64,000 nt of DNA from Pseudophaeobacter arcticus DSM 23566 (GCF_000473205.1 NZ_KI421507.1:3147057-3211056); one strand, 5' to 3'; positions 1-9,175 are shown, numbered from the stretch's first letter. Numbers and translations: made by a program. The notes: a model not told the origin generated them from the letters alone.

Positions 1-253
1 GGCGGCCGTAGCGGTGGATCACCAGCACATCCGCCAGCGACCAGCGTGTCGTGGCTTCGGCGGCAATCGTCTCCAGCGCCTTTTGAGTCATGGCCGGGTA
101 GTGCTCAATCTCCATGGCCACAAGGCCACCCGCATCCGCATCGCGCACCACACCGGTAAAGGTGACAATCGCACCCGCTCCACCAACCCCGGCGGCAAAG
201 GCATCACTTTGCGCTCCGAGTTCAAAACTCTCTTGCTGCACCCAAACCTGCAT
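1..253 (-). CDS. moaE: Molybdopterin synthase catalytic subunit MoaE (partial)
   Basis: Large subunit of molybdopterin synthase, which with MoaD inserts two sulfurs into cyclic pyranopterin monophosphate to make molybdopterin in the cytoplasm. The 84 visible residues carry the MoaE N-terminal signature: GAIVTFTGVVRDAD, then MEIEHYPAMTQKAL and the VLVIHRYGR strand. The 3' part lies beyond the left edge of the window, so the catalytic lysine region cannot be inspected. The ATG is 4 bases after the moaD stop, so the two subunits are almost certainly co-translated. It is the last visible gene of the pgsA-moaD-moaE run. Confidence 0.93.
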   Translation of the reverse strand, partial: MQVWVQQESFELGAQSDAFAAGVGGAGAIVTFTGVVRDADAGGLVAMEIEHYPAMTQKALETIAAEATTRWSLADVLVIHRYGR

Positions 254-257
254 GCCC

Positions 258-503
258 CTAACCCCCGGTCATTGGCGGAAAGAAGGCCACTTCGCGCACG
301 CCCTCAAGGGGGGCCGCAAAATCCGCAAGCTCCTGATCCAGCGCCACCCGCAGGGCGGAGAGATCGGCAAAGGCAGCGCCGTAGCGTTCTTCGCGCGCTG
401 AGAGCTCGGCCACCAGGTCTGCAACCGTGGCAGCGCCGGTCTCGACCCGCTCGCGCGGCACGCCGATACGTTCCCGCACCCAGGCAAAATAGACAACATC
501 CAT
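258..503 (-). CDS. moaD: Molybdopterin synthase sulfur carrier subunit MoaD
   Basis: Small ubiquitin-like sulfur carrier, 81 residues, that delivers thiocarboxylate sulfur to MoaE. It begins MDVVYFAWVRERIG, typical of the beta-grasp fold, and ends in the obligatory Gly-Gly (FFPPMTGG) that is adenylated and thiolated. The frame is open 30 codons further upstream, but the ATG at 503 gives the family length and forms TGATG with the pgsA stop, so stop and start share one base. This implies translational coupling to pgsA, with moaE directly after. Confidence 0.93.
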   Translation of the reverse strand: MDVVYFAWVRERIGVPRERVETGAATVADLVAELSAREERYGAAFADLSALRVALDQELADFAAPLEGVREVAFFPPMTGG

Positions 504-1174
504 CAGTTGCTCTCCTTCAGATGTGGCAGCGCCTTGCGCATGTAATCCGCACCGGTGATCAAGGTCAGCGCCGCCGCAACCCACAACAGCCACAGTCCGA
601 TCCGCCCGGTCCAGAACATGCCGTCCAGCTTCCAGCGCAGCCCATGCAGGTCTTCAATCTGCCCCGACAGGATCTCAGTCACCAGCGCTTCATCCATGCC
701 AAGGGAGGACATCACCAGATAGTGTTCAAAAACCCCTTGGGAAAACAGGGTGGCAATCGCCACCATCTGGGCTGTGGTCTTCCACTTGGCCAGTTGGGTC
801 ACCTTCAAAGTCCCCGCGGTGGCGCCCAGGAACTCGCGCAGACCCGAGACAAAGACCTCGCGAAATAGGATCACCGTGGCAGGCAGCACCAGCCAGGGCG
901 TCCAGTGTTCATCAGCATAGCCCACCAGAATCATCAGCGCCACCACCACCATGGCCTTATCCGCAATGGGATCCAGCATCGCCCCCATCTTGGTTTCCTG
1001 CCCCCAGGCGCGCGCCAGGTAGCCATCGAACCAATCGGTGATGGCGGCACCCACAAAGAGGACCAGCGCAAACCAATCCGCCAGCGGGCGTGAAAAATAT
1101 AGAAACATAACGGCGAGACCCGGCGCGGCCAGCAGGCGCACCACAGTCAGGATATTGGGCAGGGTCCATTTCAT
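503..1174 (-). CDS. pgsA: CDP-diacylglycerol-glycerol-3-phosphate 3-phosphatidyltransferase PgsA
   Basis: Integral membrane enzyme, 223 residues, that makes phosphatidylglycerol phosphate from CDP-diacylglycerol and glycerol 3-phosphate, the committed step to phosphatidylglycerol. The CDP-alcohol phosphotransferase motif is intact: DG, then AR, a Gly eight residues on, and two Asp residues (DGYLARAWG...GAMLDPIAD). Several hydrophobic segments follow. The start MKWTLPNILTVVRL matches the family; the 19 codons open upstream look non-coding. It overlaps moaD by one base, an order (uvrC, pgsA, moaD, moaE) common in Rhodobacteraceae as far as I recall. Confidence 0.93.
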   Translation of the reverse strand: MKWTLPNILTVVRLLAAPGLAVMFLYFSRPLADWFALVLFVGAAITDWFDGYLARAWGQETKMGAMLDPIADKAMVVVALMILVGYADEHWTPWLVLPATVILFREVFVSGLREFLGATAGTLKVTQLAKWKTTAQMVAIATLFSQGVFEHYLVMSSLGMDEALVTEILSGQIEDLHGLRWKLDGMFWTGRIGLWLLWVAAALTLITGADYMRKALPHLKESN

Positions 1175-1615
1175 GCAGCGGACCCTACAATGCGTCCTCG
1201 AAACATAAAAGATGCAAGCCGCATTTTGCACAGCGAAAACTCTTTGCGCGCCGAGGCCCCTGTCGCGTTTGATCCGGACCGGACCGCAAGCGCCAGGTCA
1301 GGTCGCCTACAGGTCGACAGCAGGGCGACAGCTAGAGCATCCGCCGGGACAACAAAGGCAGGGGGGCTGTGTGGCGGCAAGCGCTGCCCCCCGCGAGACG
1401 GCAGCCCCAAAGCGGTTTGGATCAAGCTGCCAGGGGGGAAACAGACCGGCGATGCAGCAGCCTCATAGGTGAATGCCAAGACACTGTGCCAAGGCAGCGT
1501 GCCAAGACGCTATGCAATGTCTGCTTTTGGCTATCCCGCTACGTACAGCCCGCAGGGAAAGTCATGCACTGGGGCAGCCGCGTTGCAATGGGGGAGAGGA
1601 TGCCAACAGAGCGTC
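1175..1615. other. Gene-free stretch between pgsA and uvrC
   Basis: About 440 bases with no convincing gene. The short open frames on both strands have no family resemblance or ribosome binding site. It contains the 13-base tandem repeat at 1474-1512. uvrC ends at its right edge and pgsA begins at its left edge on the same strand, so a pgsA promoter probably lies here, but I cannot place it. Confidence 0.5.
1474..1512. repeat. 13-base tandem repeat, three copies
   Basis: Three adjoining copies of a 13-base unit: TGCCAAGACACTG, TGCCAAGGCAGCG and TGCCAAGACGCTA. The first eight bases are nearly constant. They lie in the non-coding gap between uvrC and pgsA. A fourth, decayed copy may begin at 1513. 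Confidence 0.6.
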
Positions 1616-3547
1616 CTAGCCCTGCGCGTGAAAAAAATCATAAATGGTTTCTGCCAGGGCGTTTGAAATGCCATCCACCGCCTTCAGGTCCAGCAGATCG
1701 GCGCGGCTGACCGCCTTGGCGCTGCCAAAATGCTTCAGCAAGGCCCGCTTGCGCCCCGCCCCGACGCCGGGCACCTCGTCCAGCGGGGTTGCCCCCACCG
1801 CCTTGGCCCGTTTGGCCCGGTGGGTGCCGATGGCAAAGCGGTGCGCCTCGTCGCGCATCCGCTGGACAAAATACAGCACCGGATCATTGCGCTGCAGCGC
1901 AAAGGCATTTTCGCCCAGCCGGTGGAATTCTTCCTTGCCATGGTCGCGGTCGACACCCTTGGCGACCCCCACCATGGGAATATCCTCGACGCCATGTTCG
2001 GCCATGATTTCCGCCACCGCCGAGACCTGCCCGGCGCCACCGTCGATCAGCAGCAAATCCGGCCAATGCCCCTTGGAGCGGTCGGGGTCTTCTTTCTTCA
2101 ACCGTGAAAAGCGCCGGTTCAGCACCTCTTTCATCATGCCAAAGTCATCGCCGGGCACCAGATCATCGCCGCGAATATTGAACTTGCGATAGGCGTTTTT
2201 CATAAAGCCCTCGGGGCCGGCTACGATCATGCCGCCCACCGCATTGGTGCCCTGGATATGCGAGTTGTCATAGACCTCGATCCGTTGCGGCGGACCCTTG
2301 AGGCCAAAGGCCTCTGCCAGGCCTTTTAACAGTTTAATCTGGGTGGCGCTTTCGGCCATGCGCCGCGCCAGGCTTTCACGGGCATTGCGCACGGCACCCG
2401 CCACCAGTTCGGTCTTCTCACCGCGCAGAGGCACCAGGATCTCGACCCTGCGCTCTGCCTTGCCGCTCAGCGCCTCTTCCATCAGGTCGGTGTTTTCGAT
2501 CGAATCCGACAGGATCAGCTGTTTGGGGGGTTCCTTGTTGTCGTAGAACTGGCCAAGGAAGGCCTCCATCACCTCGGCGGGGTTCATATCTGCGTCCACG
2601 CGGGGATAGAAATCCTGATTGCCCCAGTTCTGATTGGCGCGGATAAAGAACACCTGCACACAGGCCTGACCGCCCTCCATATGCAAGCCGATGATATCGG
2701 CCTCGGCAACGCCGCGCGGGTTGATCCCCTGGCTGGACTGCACCTGGGTCAGCGCCTTGATACGGTCACGCAGGGCAGCGGCGCGTTCAAACTCCATCGC
2801 CTCGGAAGCCTTCATCATCTCCGCCGCCAGTTCTTCCTGGATTTTGGTGGAGCGCCCGGCCAGGAACCGTTCGGCATCGCGCACCGCCAGGCTGTATTCC
2901 TCTTGCGAAATTTCGCCGGTACAGGGCGCCGAACAGCGCTTGATCTGATACTGCAGGCAGGGCCGCGTGCGGCTTTCAAACATGGCATTGGAACAATCCC
3001 GCAGCAAAAACGCCTTTTGCAGCTGGTTCAACGTCCGGTTCACCGCACCAGCCCCGGCAAAGGGGCCAAAATAGCTGCCCTTTTGCTTGCGCGCGCCGCG
3101 ATGCTTTTTGAGCTGCGCAAAGGGGTGATCCTTGGCCACCAGAATACTGGGGAAGCTTTTGTCATCGCGCAGCAGCACGTTGTATTTGGGTTTCAGCTGC
3201 TTGATCAGATTCTGCTCCAGCAGCAGCGCCTCGGTCTCGGTCCGGGTGGTGAGGAACATCATCCGCGTGGTCAGCGCGATCATCCGCTCGATCCGGGGAG
3301 AATTGCCCGGGCGGGTATAGTTCGACACCCGCGCCTTGAGATTGCGCGCCTTGCCCACATAGAGCACCCGGCTTTCGCTATCGAGCATCCGGTAAACCCC
3401 CGGCGAGGCATCCAGGGTTTTGACATAGTCCTGAATCACGGCATAGCCCCTGCGCGGCGCCTCCCCCTCAGAGGGCGCGACATTCTGCTGGTCCGGGCTC
3501 TGTTCTACGGGCCTGTCCTGAGTCTGTTCTGGCGTCTGTTCTGTCAT
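1616..3547 (-). CDS. uvrC: Excinuclease ABC subunit UvrC
   Basis: Nuclease of nucleotide excision repair, which cuts 3' and then 5' of a lesion after loading by UvrAB. All domains are present in 643 residues: GIY-YIG nuclease about 46-125 ([14 protein letters not shown]), a Cys cluster near 185-210, UVR UvrB-binding helix about 236-271, the RNase H-like 5' nuclease ([10 protein letters not shown] at 424-433, DGG at 502-504, His in DEAHRF) and tandem helix-hairpin-helix at 590-640. An N-terminal tail of about 35 residues rich in Gln, Glu and Pro precedes GIY-YIG and is encoded by CTGTTCT-like repeats. The ATG at 3547 is the only early start. The gene is solitary, upstream of pgsA. Confidence 0.96.
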   Translation of the reverse strand: MTEQTPEQTQDRPVEQSPDQQNVAPSEGEAPRRGYAVIQDYVKTLDASPGVYRMLDSESRVLYVGKARNLKARVSNYTRPGNSPRIERMIALTTRMMFLTTRTETEALLLEQNLIKQLKPKYNVLLRDDKSFPSILVAKDHPFAQLKKHRGARKQKGSYFGPFAGAGAVNRTLNQLQKAFLLRDCSNAMFESRTRPCLQYQIKRCSAPCTGEISQEEYSLAVRDAERFLAGRSTKIQEELAAEMMKASEAMEFERAAALRDRIKALTQVQSSQGINPRGVAEADIIGLHMEGGQACVQVFFIRANQNWGNQDFYPRVDADMNPAEVMEAFLGQFYDNKEPPKQLILSDSIENTDLMEEALSGKAERRVEILVPLRGEKTELVAGAVRNARESLARRMAESATQIKLLKGLAEAFGLKGPPQRIEVYDNSHIQGTNAVGGMIVAGPEGFMKNAYRKFNIRGDDLVPGDDFGMMKEVLNRRFSRLKKEDPDRSKGHWPDLLLIDGGAGQVSAVAEIMAEHGVEDIPMVGVAKGVDRDHGKEEFHRLGENAFALQRNDPVLYFVQRMRDEAHRFAIGTHRAKRAKAVGATPLDEVPGVGAGRKRALLKHFGSAKAVSRADLLDLKAVDGISNALAETIYDFFHAQG

Positions 3548-3848
3548 GTCCCAGTGATATGATTCCCAGCGCCCGGCTGCAATGACTCACCTCCGTGTTC
3601 AAGCCCTGAACAAATCCACCGCCCCTGTGGATAAGCCTGAAGATATCTTTGGGCTATCCCCGCTTTTCCCTTATTTTCCGCGGGAAATTCACTTTTGCTT
3701 AATTTTTAGGCCAATCAGTAACTCGTTGAAAGTAAAGAAAACATTTTTCAACGCCTGTCAAGTTTCTGAAAACAAAGACTCTTTTGTAACGGATCTGTGA
3801 CTATAGCACCAAAGGTGCACAACTTTCCCTTAGGGAATTTTTCGGGGA
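3548..3848. other. AT-richer gene-free region upstream of uvrC
   Basis: About 300 bases separate the uvrC start from the stop of the next gene, both on the minus strand. The middle (about 3680-3800) is clearly more AT-rich than its neighbours, as expected for a promoter region for uvrC. A 72-codon plus-strand frame here has no recognisable features and I do not call it. I saw no clear SOS (LexA) box. Confidence 0.45.
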
Positions 3849-4625
3849 TCAGCTGCGGCAGAAATTCTCGGGCTCGGTCCAGCCCAGGTGTTCGCCGCTA
3901 TCGACGCAGATCAACTGGCCCGTCACCGCCCGCGCGGTCAAAAGATAGCCGAGTGCGGCGGTAATATCGGCGGGGTCCACGCCACGTTGCAAAATGGTCG
4001 CTGCCCGCTGTCTGGCAAAGGCCTCACCGCTTTGGTGGGCATTGGCCAGGGTTGGCCCCGGCCCAATTGCATTGACGCGGATCTTTGGGGCCAGCGCCTG
4101 TGCGGCGGTCTGTGTCAGGGTCCAGAGCGCTGATTTTGCCAGGGTGTAGCTCATGAAATCTGGCGTAAGGTTGCGCACCCGTTGGTCAATCATATTGACC
4201 ACCAACCCCCAGGCCTGCGGCTCTCCCGCCGCATCTGCTGACACTGCAACTGACTGCGCCGCCATCGCCTGGGTCAGCAGGAAAGGCGCGCGCAGATTGC
4301 TGTCAAAGGCGCGATCCCAACTGGTGGTGCTGGCAGTGTCCAGCTGATCCGGTTCAAAAATCGACGCATTGTTCACCAGGCAGGTGATGGCGCCGCCCAG
4401 CGCTGAAGCCGCCTGCGGCAGCAGATCACGGCCAGCCTGCTGGCATAACAGATCCGCCTGCAGCGTTATTGCCTGACGCCCCAGGGCGCGGATCTGCTGG
4501 GCCACCTCTTTTGCTGCGTCAGCGGACTGGTCGTAATGCACCGCGACATCATAGCCCTCGGCCGCCAGTTTGAGCGCCATGGCCCGGCCAAGCCGCTTGC
4601 CCGCCCCTGTTACCAATGCTCGCAT
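3849..4625 (-). CDS. Short-chain dehydrogenase/reductase, pteridine reductase-like
   Basis: NADP(H)-dependent SDR of 258 residues, probably cytoplasmic. The cofactor loop is TGAGKRLG, with Arg after the Lys as in pteridine reductase / FolM-type SDRs that prefer NADPH. NNAS follows in place of NNAG, and the YTLAKSA motif supplies catalytic Tyr and Lys. The usual catalytic Ser position reads NMIDQR, which also occurs in FolM/PTR1-like proteins, where an Asp serves. That makes a dihydropteridine or dihydrofolate reductase-like role plausible, but the substrate is an inference. The ATG has a good ribosome site (GGGAG). It stands just upstream of uvrC on the same strand with a 300-base gap. Confidence 0.85.
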   Translation of the reverse strand: MRALVTGAGKRLGRAMALKLAAEGYDVAVHYDQSADAAKEVAQQIRALGRQAITLQADLLCQQAGRDLLPQAASALGGAITCLVNNASIFEPDQLDTASTTSWDRAFDSNLRAPFLLTQAMAAQSVAVSADAAGEPQAWGLVVNMIDQRVRNLTPDFMSYTLAKSALWTLTQTAAQALAPKIRVNAIGPGPTLANAHQSGEAFARQRAATILQRGVDPADITAALGYLLTARAVTGQLICVDSGEHLGWTEPENFCRS

Positions 4626-4664
4626 CTCTTGCTCCCTCTCACTGCTGCAGGGCAGTTGCCGCGA

Positions 4665-5621
4665 TCAAAAGAGCACCAGGAGATATCCGATGTAAAGCCC
4701 GGTCAGAGCAAAGCCCCAGCGCCGGGTGATGTCCTTTTTCAGGAACACAAAAGGGAAGATCAGCAGCGAGGCCCCCAGCATGACCCAGAGGTCAAAACGC
4801 AGGAACTCGGGATCGACTGTGATCGGCCCGATAAAGGTGGTAATGCCGATAATGGCCAGCAGGTTGAACATGTTGGAGCCGATGACATTGCCCAGCGCCA
4901 CATCCGCCTGTTTGCGCAAAGTTGCCATAACTGTCGTGGCCAGCTCGGGCAGCGAGGTGCCGATGGCAACCAGCGTCAGGCCAATCACCGTCTCGCTGAC
5001 CTGATACATCCGGGCAATGATGGTGGCATTATCCACCAAAAGATCCGCGCCCAGTGGCAGGCCGATCAACCCAAGCCCCAGATAGATGGCTATCTTCCAG
5101 ACCGGCATGTTGGGATCGGCTTCTTCCAGCCCGTCCAGCGGCTCGCCCTCGTCGCCGTTGCAACAGTTTTTGCGATGGCTACGCGCATCGCGAAAGGCAT
5201 CCCCAAGAAACAGCGCCAGGGCCGTCAGCAGGATCAATCCAGACCAGATCGTCAGGGTGCCACACATCGCCAAGCCAATGAACAAGACAGAGGACAACAG
5301 CATAAGCACATAGCTTTTGCGGCTGTCGCATTGGCTGGTATGCAGGGTGGCAAGGATCGCAGGAATGCCCAGGACCATCAGAATATTGGCGGTATTGGAG
5401 CCCACCACATTACCCATGGCAATCCCATCGGCATTCTCCGCAACGGCTTTGATCGCGATCAGCAGCTCAGGTGCAGAGGTGCCAAAGGCCACAATCGTCA
5501 GGCTGACGATCAACGCCGGCACCCCAAGACGCAGCGACAGGTTCACCGCACCACGCACCAGTGCATCCCCAGCCAAAAGCAGGATCACCAGACCCAAACC
5601 ACACAGCAGCCACGGCATCAT
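4665..5621 (-). CDS. Calcium/sodium antiporter (CaCA family, YrbG-like)
   Basis: Inner-membrane cation exchanger of about 318 residues built from two inverted five-helix halves. Both alpha repeats are visible: VAFGTSAPELLIA...MGNVVGSNTANILMVLG in the first half and VAIGTSLPELATT...LGNVIGSNMFNLLAIIG in the second, with the conserved acidic (PEL) and Asn (GSN) cation ligands. A hydrophilic loop around residues 155-180 joins the halves. Two adjacent ATG codons (5621, 5618) overlap the stop of the upstream 57-residue gene as ATGATGA, so translation is coupled. Direction and cation preference (Ca2+/Na+ or K+) cannot be read from sequence. Confidence 0.92.
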   Translation of the reverse strand: MMPWLLCGLGLVILLLAGDALVRGAVNLSLRLGVPALIVSLTIVAFGTSAPELLIAIKAVAENADGIAMGNVVGSNTANILMVLGIPAILATLHTSQCDSRKSYVLMLLSSVLFIGLAMCGTLTIWSGLILLTALALFLGDAFRDARSHRKNCCNGDEGEPLDGLEEADPNMPVWKIAIYLGLGLIGLPLGADLLVDNATIIARMYQVSETVIGLTLVAIGTSLPELATTVMATLRKQADVALGNVIGSNMFNLLAIIGITTFIGPITVDPEFLRFDLWVMLGASLLIFPFVFLKKDITRRWGFALTGLYIGYLLVLF

Positions 5622-5791
5622 TTGCGCGGTCCTTTTAACTTGCAGCCACAGGGGCTTTTGCCAATCTTGAAGCGCCCACACGAGGGGCAGCGCGCGGATT
5701 GCAGGCGTTTTTGTCCAGGGAAAGTGAACTTTCCAAACATCGCCAGCACCGCTATGACCACCAAAAACAGGGTTACGATCTTAAAAATCAC
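5618..5791 (-). CDS. 57-residue membrane-anchored Cys-rich protein, function unknown
   Basis: Small protein starting at a GTG two bases after the S49 protease stop (TGAAGTG), ending inside the antiporter start. Residues 2-20 form one hydrophobic helix (IFKIVTLFLVVIAVLAMFG), followed by a basic segment and two Cys pairs, CPSCG at 35-39 and CGC at 48-50, then a Lys/Arg-rich tail. This looks like a small zinc ribbon held at the inner face of the membrane. No catalytic family is recognised. The coupling on both sides (protease stop to GTG; own stop within ATGATGA) argues that it is a real gene of the operon; similar short proteins accompany SppA/SohB in related bacteria as far as I recall. Confidence 0.72.
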   Translation of the reverse strand: MIFKIVTLFLVVIAVLAMFGKFTFPGQKRLQSARCPSCGRFKIGKSPCGCKLKGPRK

Positions 5792-5792
5792 T

Positions 5793-6590
5793 TCACAGCC
5801 CAAAACGCGCAAATTCCGCGCGCTCCTCGATGCCTGCCACGACATCTCTGGCCAGCTCAATGCCAAACCGGCTGAGGAAGGGCTTTTTGATGCCGTAGTG
5901 CCGCAGCTTTACCTTGTCGCCAAAGCGCGCCATCAAAGTGGGCTTGATATGGCCGATACCGTCGATCAGCCCCAGCTCGGCGGCCCGTTTGGCCAGCCAG
6001 ATCTCGCCGGTGAACAGCTTGTGACTGCCGTCGAGCTTATCGCTGCGCCGCTCGGTGACATGGTCGATGAAATTCTTGTGTATATCGCCCAGCAGCCCCT
6101 TCAGACGGGCAACATCTTCCGGATCTTCTGCCTGAAACGGGTCGAGCATGGATTTGCTTTCACCCGCCGTATAGACCCGGCGCTCAACCCCATGTCGGGT
6201 GAGCAGTTCCTGGGCACCAAAACCCGCAGAGATCACCCCGATCGACCCAACAATAGAGCTGGCATCGGCCCAGATCTCATCCGCGGCAACCGCCAGCCAG
6301 TAGCCGCCCGAGGCCGCGACATCCTCGACAAAGGCAAAGACAGGGACGTCTTTTTCCTGTGCCAGCCGCCGGATGCGCGCGCCAATCAGCGAGCTTTGCA
6401 CCGGCGAGCCGCCGGGAGAGTTGATCTCGAGTGCAACCGCGTCTGGTTTGCCTTTGGTAAAGGCCGCCTCAAGAACCGGTGCCAGCGCGGCATCGTTCAA
6501 GGCCCCACGCCCCGCCATGCCGATGGCACCGGACAGGCGCACAACAGAGACGAGGGGTGGATTTTTCAAAAAGGGTAAGCGCAGCATCAT
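5793..6590 (-). CDS. S49 family serine peptidase (SppA/SohB-like)
   Basis: Signal peptide peptidase-like Ser/Lys protease of 265 residues, the short single-domain type. Key residues are visible: SPGG near 58-61 for the oxyanion region, the nucleophile Ser94 in AASGGYW, and the general base Lys146 in GESKSMLDPF. No strong N-terminal signal helix is seen, only a mildly hydrophobic stretch, so it may be peripheral to the membrane or cytoplasmic. It leads a three-gene unit with the small Cys-rich protein and the antiporter, joined by overlaps, which suggests a membrane protein quality role. Calling it sppA versus sohB is a matter of naming. Confidence 0.9.
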   Translation of the reverse strand: MMLRLPFLKNPPLVSVVRLSGAIGMAGRGALNDAALAPVLEAAFTKGKPDAVALEINSPGGSPVQSSLIGARIRRLAQEKDVPVFAFVEDVAASGGYWLAVAADEIWADASSIVGSIGVISAGFGAQELLTRHGVERRVYTAGESKSMLDPFQAEDPEDVARLKGLLGDIHKNFIDHVTERRSDKLDGSHKLFTGEIWLAKRAAELGLIDGIGHIKPTLMARFGDKVKLRHYGIKKPFLSRFGIELARDVVAGIEERAEFARFGL

Positions 6591-6689
6591 GGCGCCGATG
6601 TAGATGGCCGTAGGGGGTGAAACAAGGGAGGGGCCGATACAAAACCTGTTCCAGCAAAAATCCGGGGCCGTCTGTGTATATTTGCAACG

Positions 6690-6709
6690 CTCCCGGCGCG
6701 GGCCGGGAG
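6690..6709. other. GC-rich hairpin between permease and protease genes
   Basis: An inverted repeat CTCCCGGC / GCCGGGAG closes around a four-base loop and is followed by GTTTT on the plus strand. The flanking genes run on the minus strand, and on that strand there is no U-tract, so terminator function is uncertain. It may weakly separate the ABC-2 exporter genes from the protease operon. Confidence 0.3.
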
Positions 6710-6773
6710 GTTTTGCCGCACGTTCGGTCTTTAGGGTTACATTCCCGACCGTTACGGCAATTGGAAGCCCCGA

Positions 6774-7535
6774 TCAGGAGCGGATGCGCCAGCCGGTCTT
6801 GAAGATCCACCAGATCACCCCAAGGCAGAGCGCGGTAAACAGGCCAATTGCCATCAGGCTGGTGCCCACCGGCACATCCGAGGTGCCAAAGAAGGACCAG
6901 CGAAAGCCCGAAATCAGGTAGACCACCGGGTTGAACATGGTGATTTTCTGCCAGATCGGCGGCAGCATGGAGATCGAGTAAAACGACCCTCCGAGGAACA
7001 CCAGGGGCGTCACGATCAACAGCGGCACCAGCTGCAACTGCTCAAAATTCTTTGCCCAGATGCCAATGATAAACCCCATCAGCGCAAAGCTGAGACAGGT
7101 CAACACCAGGAACAGAACCATGGCAAACGGATGGGCGATGGAGATGTCCACAAACAGGGTCGAGGTGGCCAGAATGACAAAGCCGATAAACAGCGCCTTG
7201 GTCGCCGCCGCGCCGACATAGCCCAGCACGATCTCCAAAAAGTTCACCGGCGCGGACAACAGCTCGTAAATCGTGCCGATGAACTTGGGGAAATAGATGC
7301 CAAAAGAGGCGTTGGAGATGCTCTGCGTCATCACGCTGAGCATGATCAGCCCGGGGACGATAAAGGCGCCATAGGCAATGCCATCCACCTGATCAATGCG
7401 GCTGCCAATGGCGGCGCCAAAGACCACAAAATACAAGGATGTCGACAGCACGGGCGACAGGAAGCTTTGGAACAGGGTGCGAAAGAACCGCGCCATTTCA
7501 AAGCGGTAGATTGACCAGATAGCCGTCCAGTTCAT
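6774..7535 (-). CDS. ABC-2 type transporter permease
   Basis: Membrane subunit of an ABC exporter, 253 residues with about six hydrophobic segments. The ABC-2 signature is present as [24 protein letters not shown] (the LLVAPV-like loop) and a C-terminal [13 protein letters not shown] segment near residue 215. It overlaps its ATPase gene by four bases (ATGA). The closest known group is YadH/NodJ-like permeases that move polysaccharide, drug or lipid substrates outward; the substrate here is unknown. It is not linked to sugar synthesis genes in the window. Confidence 0.9.
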   Translation of the reverse strand: MNWTAIWSIYRFEMARFFRTLFQSFLSPVLSTSLYFVVFGAAIGSRIDQVDGIAYGAFIVPGLIMLSVMTQSISNASFGIYFPKFIGTIYELLSAPVNFLEIVLGYVGAAATKALFIGFVILATSTLFVDISIAHPFAMVLFLVLTCLSFALMGFIIGIWAKNFEQLQLVPLLIVTPLVFLGGSFYSISMLPPIWQKITMFNPVVYLISGFRWSFFGTSDVPVGTSLMAIGLFTALCLGVIWWIFKTGWRIRS

Positions 7536-8461
7536 GACTTATCTCCTGACACGAGACCGACAAAAATATCTTCGAGGCTGGATTGCCGGGTGGAGACATC
7601 CGCCAGCACCAGGCCGGCGCTTGCCACATCGTTCAGCAGCGCAGTGATGCCGGTGCGGTCGGCCTTGGTGTCGTAGGTGTAAATCAGAACATCACCTGCC
7701 TCGTTCAGCTCCAGATCATGCGCCGCCAGATCGGAGGGCACCTCGGTGATTGGCGCCGTCAGATACACGCAGAGCTGTTTTTTGCCCAGCTGCGCCATCA
7801 GGTCATTCTTGTCTTTGACCAACAGGATCTGGCCATCGGCAATCACTCCGACGCGATCGGCAATTGCCTCGGCCTCTTCGATGTAATGGGTGGTCAGGAT
7901 GATGGTCACACCGCTGTCCTTCAGCTCTCGCACCACATCCCACATGTCTTTGCGCAGTTCCACATCAACGCCAGCGGTGGGTTCATCCAGAAACAGCACC
8001 CGCGGCTCATGCGCCAGCGCCTTGGCAATCAGCACCCGGCGTTTCATGCCGCCTGACAGTTCTTTGACCTGGGCGTTGCGCTTATCCCAAAGCGACAGTT
8101 TTTTCAGAATGTCTTCGATCAGCGGCTCATTGCGGGGCTTGCCAAACAGGCCGCGCGAAAACCGGACCGAGTTGATCACCTTTTCAAAGGGTTCAAGATT
8201 GATCTCCTGCGGCACCAATCCAATGAGCGAACGGGCGGCGCGGAACTCAGTCAGGATACAATGCCCCCCCACCGTCACCGAGCCCGAGGTGGGGGTGACG
8301 ATCCCGCAAATGGTCGAGATCAAAGTGGTCTTGCCAGCGCCATTGGGCCCCAGCAGGGCAAGGATTTCACCCTCATCAATATCCAGCGAAACCCCTTTGA
8401 GCGCTTCAAAGCCACCCTCGTAAGATTTGCGCAGATCGGAAATGGACAGGATCGCCGCCAT
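7532..8461 (-). CDS. ABC transporter ATP-binding protein
   Basis: Cytoplasmic ATPase of the ABC-2 exporter, 309 residues. Walker [11 protein letters not shown]-loop in [12 protein letters not shown], signature LSGGMKRR, Walker [13 protein letters not shown] and the switch His (TTHYIEEAE) are in order, followed by a C-terminal extension of about 90 residues as in the CcmA/YadG group. The ATG at 8461 is chosen because AAGGGAGG lies seven bases upstream; nine further codons are open before it. It overlaps the permease start by four bases. Confidence 0.93.
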   Translation of the reverse strand: MAAILSISDLRKSYEGGFEALKGVSLDIDEGEILALLGPNGAGKTTLISTICGIVTPTSGSVTVGGHCILTEFRAARSLIGLVPQEINLEPFEKVINSVRFSRGLFGKPRNEPLIEDILKKLSLWDKRNAQVKELSGGMKRRVLIAKALAHEPRVLFLDEPTAGVDVELRKDMWDVVRELKDSGVTIILTTHYIEEAEAIADRVGVIADGQILLVKDKNDLMAQLGKKQLCVYLTAPITEVPSDLAAHDLELNEAGDVLIYTYDTKADRTGITALLNDVASAGLVLADVSTRQSSLEDIFVGLVSGDKS

Positions 8462-8659
8462 GGGACCTCCCTTGATAAAAGGCTTCAATTCTGCTGCACC
8501 CTACCCAGAGCAGGGAGCCGCCACCAGTAAGCGGGGCCACAAAGGCATGCGCAGACACATGTGCGTCTGCGCAGATAAATTTTCCAATGCAGCCCTTGGC
8601 AGGCTTTCGGTCATACTGCCGGGTTGGTTTTCAGGTTAATTTCCAGGCTAATTTTCAGG

Positions 8660-9175
8660 TCAATTTCCGGTGATCTTTTTGAACCAGCCCTTTTTCTCCT
8701 CACCCTCGCCTGCGTCCCCCTCAGCCTCGGCCGCTTCGGGGGCCAGATGGGTCTGCAGGTTGACAAAGAACTGGTCGGCCATCTTTTTGGCAAAACCATC
8801 AATGATCCGGCTGCCCAACTGGGCCAGCTTGCCGCCGACCTTGGCCTCGACCTCGTAGGATAACAGGGTGCCGGTCTCAGAGGGGGCCAGGCTGACCACC
8901 GCACCGCCCTTGGCAAAGCCAGCCGCGCCACCCTTGCCTTCGCCGCTGATGGTGAGCTTTTCGTTCTCGATCAGATCCGACAGGGTGACCTGACCTTTGA
9001 AGGTGGCTTTGACCGGGCCGACCTTTTGCGTCACCGAGGCCTCGAACCCCTCTTCAACGCTGCCGTTGACCTCCTGCGCGCCGGGGACGCAGACCTTCAG
9101 CACCTCCGGGTTCAACAGGGCGGCGTAGACCTCGGCCGGGGGGGCGGCAATTTCTTTGCTGTCACTCATCTGCAT
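8660..9175 (-). CDS. SRPBCC / CoxG-like protein (carbon monoxide dehydrogenase subunit G family)
   Basis: Protein of 171 residues of the CoxG family in the START-like SRPBCC fold. It opens with the characteristic MQMSDSKEIAAPPAEVYAALLNPEVLKVCVPGAQEV, followed by FEASVTQKVGPVKATFKGQVTLSD and LLSYEVEAKVGGKLAQLGSRIIDGFAKKMADQFF, and has a Glu-rich C-terminal linker ending GWFKKI. In oligotropha-type bacteria CoxG helps assemble or anchor molybdenum CO dehydrogenase, but no cox structural genes are in view, so here only a lipid or cofactor-binding role can be inferred. It has its own ribosome site (AAAGGAGG). Confidence 0.88.
   Translation of the reverse strand: MQMSDSKEIAAPPAEVYAALLNPEVLKVCVPGAQEVNGSVEEGFEASVTQKVGPVKATFKGQVTLSDLIENEKLTISGEGKGGAAGFAKGGAVVSLAPSETGTLLSYEVEAKVGGKLAQLGSRIIDGFAKKMADQFFVNLQTHLAPEAAEAEGDAGEGEEKKGWFKKITGN

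Noticed and set aside
3582..3800. 72-codon plus-strand frame upstream of uvrC
   Set aside because: Located in an AT-rich promoter-like region, no ribosome site and no recognisable pattern.
4536..6578. 680-codon plus-strand open frame
   Set aside because: It lies antisense to the SDR, antiporter and S49 protease genes, which have clear family motifs. Its composition (Gln, His and Arg rich) is typical of a shadow of GC-rich coding sequence.
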